Shown: in pieces, positions 5,555-10,192 of the stretch
How positions within the stretch are numbered: position 1 is the first letter of the stretch
How the letters are laid out: each line of letters starts with the position of its first letter
Assembly: GCA_041484845.1 (NCBI GenBank)
Contig: JBGPIK010000244.1
Coordinates: 1 to 10,192 of the forward strand
Direction: 5' to 3'
DNA length: 10,192 nucleotides
Origin: JBGPIK01 sp041484845
Lineage (GTDB): Bacteria > Desulfobacterota > Binatia > UBA9968
The notes under the pieces: generated by a model
The model's database searches: none
What the model was told of the DNA's origin: nothing
What the model saw: only the letters and a program-made list of their open reading frames with translations
Position numbers and translations under genes: made by a program

Positions 5555-6808
5555 TTAATAAAAACGCACTGATGCGGAAGAGCGCCGTTCGTTGGGTTGC
5601 GAAGTTTGCCAATAGAGATCCTCGAATCTCTCGGCAATTTTCTCCCAACCGTAGTCTCCGACCCTGGCGAAAGCATTTTTTGCAAGTTTTGCGCGAAGTG
5701 AGTCATCGCTCAGTAGTCTTTCCATGGCACTGGCCAACTGCTTCGGATCGTGAGGCGCCGCCAGCATGCCGGTAATACCGTCTTGCACTACTTCTCCGAT
5801 CCCTCCTACGCGGGTAGTCAGCACGCATGTTTTGGCAGCGAAAGCCTCCAACAAAACCACGCCTAGACCTTCAGTGTCCCCTGACTCCGCTTCAATCGAA
5901 GGGACGGCTAACAGATCTGCCGCCGAGTAAAAATCCGGTAACAGAAAGTTGCTTATCGTTCCCCAAAAGCGAATTTTTGCTCCGGCTCCTATGCGCGCGG
6001 CGTATTTCTGAAGCCTGACGCGCTCATCACCGTCGCCGATAATCCATAGGGTTGTCCTAGCACGGAGGCTAGGGGACAGCAGTGAGTATGCATGTAACAG
6101 ATCATCACATCCCTTTTTTTCCACCAATCTTCCGACGAACAGGACAAGGAGATCGTCTTGCCGTAGTTCGCGGCGCAAGCGCGTTCTGTCGCCGCCGGAG
6201 AAAAACGTTACGTTGACCCCCATGGGGATCACGTGAGGCTTGGGCACTGAAGTATCATGTCCAATGGCCTCAGAGGTAGTGAGCGTATTTGATGTCCAGG
6301 TATCGCTTTTGGTTACGACAAACCGTTTGAGCCGGTTGGCGATTTTTCCTTGGAGCGCAAAGGTGTCTGCGCCGTGTGCAGTGGTAATCACGGGAATTCT
6401 ATAAAGATATTTTGCGAGCACGGCGATTAGTCCTTGGGGAAGAACCCAGTGCGCATGGATAAGATCAGGGCGATATTTGCGGATCAGGCATACCAAGGCC
6501 CAAGTCATAAAAATGAGGAAGAAAGGAACTTGGATCCATAGCCAAGGTTTCCGGCGGAGATTCGGTAATATTCCAGAGCCGTAAGCTAACTTTTGCAATC
6601 TCGCTGGGAAGTACCTGAAGCGGTGCACACGAACGTTCCTCTCTATCCGTATTCCTCCCGTTCTGTCCGCCGGGGCTAACACCTGAATATCGATTCCGCG
6701 GTCAGCCAGGCTCTCGGCAAGATGGCGTAGGAAGATAGAGGCCGTATCCTCCTTGCTGCGAGGATAGCTGGAAGCTAACATAAGAACTTTGAGTGGTGGC
6801 CCGGTCAT
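5555..6808 (-). CDS. GT4-family glycosyltransferase
   Basis: A 417-residue GT-B glycosyltransferase of the GT4 (glycos_transf_1) type. The N-terminal domain has a Gly-poor start VLMLASSYPRSKEDTASIFL, followed by LIHAHWVLP (116-124) and TTAHGAD (142-148). The C-terminal nucleotide-sugar domain has LFVGRLVEKKG (223-233), a glycine-rich IIGDGDE (256-262) and the EX7E motif E313/E321 in EGLGVVLLE. A hydrophobic stretch at about 92-109 may help membrane association. This is a cytoplasmic retaining transferase using a nucleotide sugar to extend a lipid-linked glycan. The ATG at 6808 overlaps the upstream stop by four bases (ATGA), so it is the third gene of a coupled operon starting near 8843. Sugar and acceptor unknown. 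Confidence 0.9.
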   Translation of the reverse strand: MTGPPLKVLMLASSYPRSKEDTASIFLRHLAESLADRGIDIQVLAPADRTGGIRIERNVRVHRFRYFPARLQKLAYGSGILPNLRRKPWLWIQVPFFLIFMTWALVCLIRKYRPDLIHAHWVLPQGLIAVLAKYLYRIPVITTAHGADTFALQGKIANRLKRFVVTKSDTWTSNTLTTSEAIGHDTSVPKPHVIPMGVNVTFFSGGDRTRLRRELRQDDLLVLFVGRLVEKKGCDDLLHAYSLLSPSLRARTTLWIIGDGDERVRLQKYAARIGAGAKIRFWGTISNFLLPDFYSAADLLAVPSIEAESGDTEGLGVVLLEAFAAKTCVLTTRVGGIGEVVQDGITGMLAAPHDPKQLASAMERLLSDDSLRAKLAKNAFARVGDYGWEKIAERFEDLYWQTSQPNERRSSASVRFY

Positions 6809-7929
6809 TTTTCTGCTTTCAGAATTCCCAGAAAAAATGCCTCCAATCGTTTGGCTAGATCCGACCAGCTTGGAACGTCAAGGTCGATTACGGTCGGCTT
6901 CTTCAACTGTAAGCAGATCGCTTCTGCGCAGCTGTAGGCATTTTCCGGCTCAAACAAACATTCAGGATATTTAACCAAGAGATCATTCATGCTGCCCACT
7001 GCCGCAGCGACCATCGGAACCCCACACGCTAAAATTTCGTACGCCTTTTGCGGGAAACTGTAGCGGCCTTGTGCCGAGTCGCGATAGCAGACCACGGCTA
7101 AGTTCAAGGCGTTGATGAAACAAGCCACTTCAACCTGAGCCAGTGTCTTAAAATCGTGTACCCGGCTGTTGTTCGGAATTCGCAAACTACGCTTACGCGG
7201 GCCGGCGAGCGCCAGATGGATTTGGTCGTCTTCCGCGGCGAGCATCTCAAACGCCCGAAATAGCGTCTCGATGCCGCGACTGCGATCCAACGCGCCCGCC
7301 GTGCCGATGATCTTGGCGTTTTCGGGCAGTCCCAGAGCCTTCCGGCAGTCAGCTCGATCGCGATCGTGAAATAGGTCCGTGCGCACGCCATTTTCAATCA
7401 CCGCAGTCGGTAGCGAGCGCGGGTACGTGCGAATAATGTAGTCGGCCAGCCGCGCGCTGAAGCATGTCACCCCGTCAGCTTTTTGCACGGCTTTTTTGAA
7501 CAGAGTCACAACGCCCGGAATTTTGCTTGCCGTGAAAGCTTCGAAGTTGTCATACAAATCGATGACGCATTTGGTTTGGAATTCTTTGGCGAGCCGATAG
7601 CCGAAAATAGCGTGGTAGGCATCTGAGCATGACCAAATAATGTCCGGCCGAGATTCCTGCACTATCCTGCGCGTACGGCGAAGATATTTGCCGATTCCAG
7701 GCCGAAACCCGTTGAGGAGATTCATCGAATGCCAAGTTATGGAAGGATCGCCAGGTGACGGTGGGTCCACAAACGAGCCTTCGGCTCTATTGCGGTAGCT
7801 GAAAGCAATGCCTTCAACGGTATGACCGAGCCGCGAAAGCTCCAGAGGGAACTCGCGGAATCTGCCAAATCGATCGTCCAGCAAGTCTTTTCCCATGTAC
7901 TGGCGCTTGGTGAGAACGAGGATCTTCAT
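6805..7929 (-). CDS. GT4-like glycosyltransferase
   Basis: A 374-residue GT-B protein that opens MKILVLTKRQYMGKDLLDDR, followed by a Rossmann-like N-terminal half containing RPDIIWSCSDAYH (94-106). The linker AVIENGVRTDLF (176-187) is the usual GT4 hinge segment. The C-terminal half has IIGTAGALDRSRGIETLF (207-224), a typical donor-domain entry, and SFPQKAYEILACGVP (291-305) with E298 as the second Glu of EX7E. The first Glu position is Tyr, as is seen in several GT4 subgroups with an 'NKxxEY' style motif. It sits between a GT2 gene and another GT4 gene with ATGA overlaps on both sides, which signals coupled translation and a shared pathway, probably assembly of a surface polysaccharide. Donor and linkage unknown. 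Confidence 0.85.
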   Translation of the reverse strand: MKILVLTKRQYMGKDLLDDRFGRFREFPLELSRLGHTVEGIAFSYRNRAEGSFVDPPSPGDPSITWHSMNLLNGFRPGIGKYLRRTRRIVQESRPDIIWSCSDAYHAIFGYRLAKEFQTKCVIDLYDNFEAFTASKIPGVVTLFKKAVQKADGVTCFSARLADYIIRTYPRSLPTAVIENGVRTDLFHDRDRADCRKALGLPENAKIIGTAGALDRSRGIETLFRAFEMLAAEDDQIHLALAGPRKRSLRIPNNSRVHDFKTLAQVEVACFINALNLAVVCYRDSAQGRYSFPQKAYEILACGVPMVAAAVGSMNDLLVKYPECLFEPENAYSCAEAICLQLKKPTVIDLDVPSWSDLAKRLEAFFLGILKAEK

Positions 7930-8843
7930 CTACGTCGGAGTCGCTGGCCCCACTGAACACCCACCGATTGAAACGCTTTATACGGCAGCACCCATCGTGC
8001 CGCCACCACCGTGAAGAGTCGCAGGTAATCAAAAATCCATGTTTTGCAGAAAAAGAAAAAGTTTCTTCGGTAACGCCACAGAAAGCGGGTTCTCGCGGCA
8101 ACCTGGAAAGTGGATTTGCGCGAAACTAGTAATTGGAGTATTCCGCTCGGTCCGAGACGACGGTCATAAGGGTTGATGCCGGTTTTTGATCGGTCGTTCA
8201 ACACCACGGTTTCCAGCGCGACTTGCAGTGAAAAACCCGCTCGACTCGCTCTTAGCAGTAGATCGTCGTCGCCAAACGCTTGGGGAAAGCGTTGCTCATT
8301 AAAAAGCCCGACCGTATCGAAGACCGCCATGGGGAATAGCGTGCACATCCCGTGCAACATGTCGACTCGGCGCAGGCCTTTGCCGAGAGTGGATAACGGC
8401 GTGTTGTGGTCCAAATAGTAAAAGCGATCACTGCTTTTCGCGCGCATCCGTCCAGCAAAAAATACCGTATCAGGCCTCGTGAGATAGCAGCAAACTGCGG
8501 AGATGATGCAATTAGGATCGCTACGTGCCGCCGAAGCCAAGCCGCTGAAGAGTCCAGGTGTTGCGACATTGTCATCGTTGTAAGTAAGGACATAATCACA
8601 CCCGAGCTCTTGTGATTTTCGGATGCCAAAATTCATCGCGGCGGCCCACCACATGGAGGAATTCCCCTGAAGCAAAATCGTCTGGGGAAAACCGTGCGTG
8701 ATCGCTTCCGCCGTCCCGTCAGAGGAACCTGCATCAACAACTATAACCAGGTGGTTGAGTGATAGATTCTCGAAGATGCTACGGAGCGCTAAGATAGCAG
8801 TAGCGCGGCGGTTGAAAGTGGGGATAACGATAGCAGTGGTCAT
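7926..8843 (-). CDS. GT2 glycosyltransferase (rhamnosyltransferase-like)
   Basis: A 305-residue GT-A family 2 protein. AIVIPTFNR (4-12), VVDAGSSDGT (35-44) and TYNDDN (87-92, the DxD-type metal site N89-D90-D91) are visible. NSSMWWAAAMNFGI (61-74) resembles the WW..A.N.G element of a GT2 subgroup often annotated as rhamnosyltransferase. FGDDDLLLRASRAGF (190-204) supplies the catalytic-base-type acidic cluster D192-D194. The basic C-terminal 60 residues include RYRRNFFFFCKTWIF, perhaps a membrane-contact helix. The ATG at 8843 lies just before the first beta strand, so it fits the family, although no Shine-Dalgarno site precedes it. First gene of the three-gene minus-strand operon, ending in an ATGA overlap with the next gene. 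Rhamnose as donor is an inference from family resemblance only. Confidence 0.88.
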   Translation of the reverse strand: MTTAIVIPTFNRRATAILALRSIFENLSLNHLVIVVDAGSSDGTAEAITHGFPQTILLQGNSSMWWAAAMNFGIRKSQELGCDYVLTYNDDNVATPGLFSGLASAARSDPNCIISAVCCYLTRPDTVFFAGRMRAKSSDRFYYLDHNTPLSTLGKGLRRVDMLHGMCTLFPMAVFDTVGLFNEQRFPQAFGDDDLLLRASRAGFSLQVALETVVLNDRSKTGINPYDRRLGPSGILQLLVSRKSTFQVAARTRFLWRYRRNFFFFCKTWIFDYLRLFTVVAARWVLPYKAFQSVGVQWGQRLRRR

Positions 8844-8851
8844 TGTTAACT

Positions 8852-8880
8852 ATTATCACAGATCATTAGTTTGCCCAAAA
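8852..8880 (-). promoter_or_regulatory. Extended -10 promoter for glycosyltransferase operon, possibly leaderless
   Basis: On the minus strand TGTGATAAT forms an extended -10 (GATAAT at 8852-8857 with TG one base upstream). The -35 region is weak: TTGGGC at 8873-8878 with a 15-base spacer, or TTTTGG at 8875-8880 with 17. The -10 ends eight bases before the ATG at 8843, so transcription would begin at or next to the start codon. This agrees with the missing ribosome binding site. Confidence 0.4.
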
Positions 8881-9022
8881 ATCCATTTCAATTCGCCGCG
8901 CTTGTGAGTAAATCCCACGAATCTGAATAGCGTTGTTATTTCCACTGACGGTAGCTCGGAAATGGCGCGCACTCGCCAAACCGCACTTGGTGTAAAAAAG
9001 ATAATGCTGATCCATTCCAATA

Positions 9023-9031
9023 TGGTATACT
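9023..9031 (+). promoter_or_regulatory. Extended -10 promoter upstream of wzm
   Basis: TGGTATACT contains TATACT (9026-9031, five of six matches) with an extended TG one base upstream. No good -35 box lies 16-18 bases before it, which extended -10 promoters tolerate. Transcription would start near 9038, about 32 bases before the wzm ATG. Confidence 0.4.
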
Positions 9032-9069
9032 AAACCGTTTTCCGCTCAACAACGGAGCTACGTCACGAA

Positions 9070-9945
9070 ATGCTCAAAATAGGTATCGATGAAGTTGATG
9101 GGACAGTTACACAGCCGCTGATAAAGATCATTAAGCCAAGTCACGGTTGGATGCCGATTCGTTTGGATGCTCTCTGGGTACGCCGTGAGCTGCTCTATTT
9201 TCTAGTTTGGCGGGATATTAAGGTCCGCTATAAACAGACCCTCTTAGGAGTGCTGTGGGCCGTTCTGCAACCTTTGATGCTGATGCTAGCTTTTAGTATT
9301 TTTTTGGGCCGCTTGGCCAAGGTGCCCTCGGATGGGTTACCCTATCCCGTATTTACTTTTTGGGCTTTGATTCCGTGGCAACTCTTTGCTCAGGCTTTGA
9401 CTCAGGCGAGTAACAGTCTTGTAGCGAATGATCGGCTGATCACCAAGGTTTGTTTTCCTCGCCTCGTGATTCCTCTCTCCGCTGTTCTATCAGGATTGGT
9501 CGATTTTCTGATCGCTTTCATTATTCTTCTCACCTTGATGATTCATTACGGGATATCGCCGACGAACGCATTATGGACCATTCCGATTTTCGTTCTCCTG
9601 GCTGTAGTTTCAGCTTTGGCCGTAGGTCTATGGTTATCTGCCGTCAACGTACAATACAGAGACGTGAGGTACACAATCGCGTTTATTACCCAGCTCTGGT
9701 TCTTTGTGAGCCCAGTCGCTTACCCGAGCAGCCTCGCGCCTGAAAGGTGGCGCTCCCTCTACGGTCTCAATCCCATTGCGGGCGTCGTCGAAGGCTTCCG
9801 CTGGGCTCTGCTGGGCAAGTCTCAGGCGCCCGGCCCGCTGGTTGCGGTGTCCTGCGGTCATCACTTTATTCCTCTTGATCGGTGGGCTGTATTATTTCAG
9901 GCGCATGGAGAAGACTTTCGCCGACGTGCATTGAGATATGTCTGA
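9070..9945 (+). CDS. wzm: Polysaccharide ABC exporter permease (Wzm/TagG-like), apparent C-terminal frameshift
   Basis: An ABC-2 type permease exporting lipid-linked polysaccharide across the inner membrane with a Wzt-type ATPase. The amphipathic entry LLYFLVWRDIKVRYKQTLLG (41-60) followed by VLWAVLQP, and NPIAGVVEGFRWALLG (234-249), are hallmarks of O-antigen/teichoic-acid exporters. Helices lie near 61-80, 93-110, 132-157, 170-195 and 200-218. The last normal helix is missing from this frame. After Ser261 the read-through end is CGHHFIPLDRW and a basic tail, whereas the +1 frame from 9854 gives AVITLFLLIGGLYYFRR then MEKTFADVH and a stop at 9932-9934, exactly what the family has. Removing one base near 9853 restores a 287-residue protein. 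GGAG (9054-9057) lies 12 bases before the ATG. It is either a recent mutation or a sequencing error. Confidence 0.9.
   Translation: MLKIGIDEVDGTVTQPLIKIIKPSHGWMPIRLDALWVRRELLYFLVWRDIKVRYKQTLLGVLWAVLQPLMLMLAFSIFLGRLAKVPSDGLPYPVFTFWALIPWQLFAQALTQASNSLVANDRLITKVCFPRLVIPLSAVLSGLVDFLIAFIILLTLMIHYGISPTNALWTIPIFVLLAVVSALAVGLWLSAVNVQYRDVRYTIAFITQLWFFVSPVAYPSSLAPERWRSLYGLNPIAGVVEGFRWALLGKSQAPGPLVAVSCGHHFIPLDRWAVLFQAHGEDFRRRALRYV
9854..9934 (+). other. Displaced C-terminal segment of wzm in +1 frame
   Basis: This frame encodes a hydrophobic helix followed by YYFRRMEKTFADVH and a TGA three bases before the wzt start. It is the canonical end of Wzm-type permeases. It lies one base out of frame with the rest of wzm, pointing to a single extra base (or two lost) close to 9850-9856. 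Confidence 0.85.
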
Positions 9946-10192
9946 TATCGCAATTCAAGCTGAAGGTTTGAGCAAACTCTACCGCATCCGGGAGCGAAGG
10001 CGTTACCGTATGTTGCGCGACAGCATTGCCAAAGGGTTTACGGCTCCGTTGCGGCGGTTGAGACAAATAGACAGGAGAAAGACCACAGGAAACGGTAGCC
10101 CCGACCTTCAGTCGCCCGTCTCCAGTCCGGATGGCTATATTTGGGCCCTCAAAGACGTGTCCTTCGAGATCAAACATGGAGAGGTCGTCGGC
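9938..10192 (+). CDS. wzt: Polysaccharide ABC exporter ATPase (Wzt/TagH-like), 5' part
   Basis: 85 codons run from the ATG at 9938 to the window edge without a stop. The start MSDIAIQAEGLSKLYRIRER, then RYRMLRDSIAKGF (23-35), a variable polar stretch of about 25 residues, and WALKDVSFEIKHGEVVG (69-85) match the opening of Wzt/TagH-type ATPases. In these the Walker A motif follows directly after GEVVG, so it lies just past the window. The aromatic residue expected to stack on ATP adenine is probably Tyr15. The protein energises export of a lipid-linked polysaccharide through Wzm. In the repaired wzm frame its start follows the wzm stop by three bases; in the frame as given the two overlap by eight. 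The start is supported by the family pattern, not by a strong ribosome site. Confidence 0.88.
   Translation, partial: MSDIAIQAEGLSKLYRIRERRRYRMLRDSIAKGFTAPLRRLRQIDRRKTTGNGSPDLQSPVSSPDGYIWALKDVSFEIKHGEVVG

Noticed and set aside
5523..5560. Bidirectional terminator between convergent genes
   Set aside because: Only a four-base stem can be found and no proper T-tract on either strand.
8844..9069. Small gene or RNA in the divergent gap before wzm
   Set aside because: I found no open frame with a ribosome site and no tRNA-like or conserved RNA fold; only promoter-like sites can be supported.
1..10192. CRISPR array, prophage or tandem repeat block
   Set aside because: No regularly spaced direct repeats, integrase, phage structural genes or att-like duplications were seen by reading.

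Overview
The window reads as a chromosomal segment of a Gram-negative, moderately GC-rich, probably environmental bacterium. The pointers are an O-antigen/capsule-type ABC exporter (Wzm/Wzt), a glutathione S-transferase, a gentisate-dioxygenase-like cupin and a RAYT-type transposase tail. A proteobacterial or related uncultured lineage fits, but no single gene fixes the taxon.

Layout. (1) 1-117 is the 3' end of a REP-associated (IS200-like) transposase on the + strand. (2) 168-1483, minus strand, is a two-gene unit: a two-cupin gentisate 1,2-dioxygenase-like protein followed by a 69-residue zinc-ribbon protein. It has a good sigma70-type promoter near 1513-1541. (3) 1786-2643, plus strand, is a glutathione S-transferase followed at once by a free-standing 82-residue lipoyl-domain protein. 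A promoter lies at 1642-1670 and a strong hairpin sits in the leader. (4) 2644-5522, plus strand, holds a short open frame without a standard start, a GT-C type multi-spanning glycosyltransferase (595 aa) and an overlapping DPM/GtrB-like GT2 enzyme (299 aa). (5) 5555-8843, minus strand, holds three glycosyltransferases (GT2, GT4, GT4, in transcription order) joined by ATGA stop/start overlaps. (6) From 9070 onward, plus strand and divergent from block 5, lie wzm and the start of wzt, which runs off the window.

How the genes fit together. Blocks 4-6 look like one margin of a surface-polysaccharide locus. The cytoplasmic glycosyltransferases of block 5 would extend a chain on a lipid carrier, and Wzm/Wzt would export it. 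The GT2/GT-C pair of block 4 would make a polyprenyl-phosphate sugar and transfer it on the outer face of the inner membrane. Blocks 2 and 3 look metabolic: aromatic ring fission and thiol chemistry. Their link to each other is only their divergent arrangement.

Most notable points: an apparent single-base frameshift near 9853 that replaces the last membrane segment of Wzm; a lone lipoyl carrier paired with a GST; a possible small gene with a CTG start or a broken frame, ending in TGATG at the GT-C gene; and a putative leaderless promoter for the three-gene glycosyltransferase operon.
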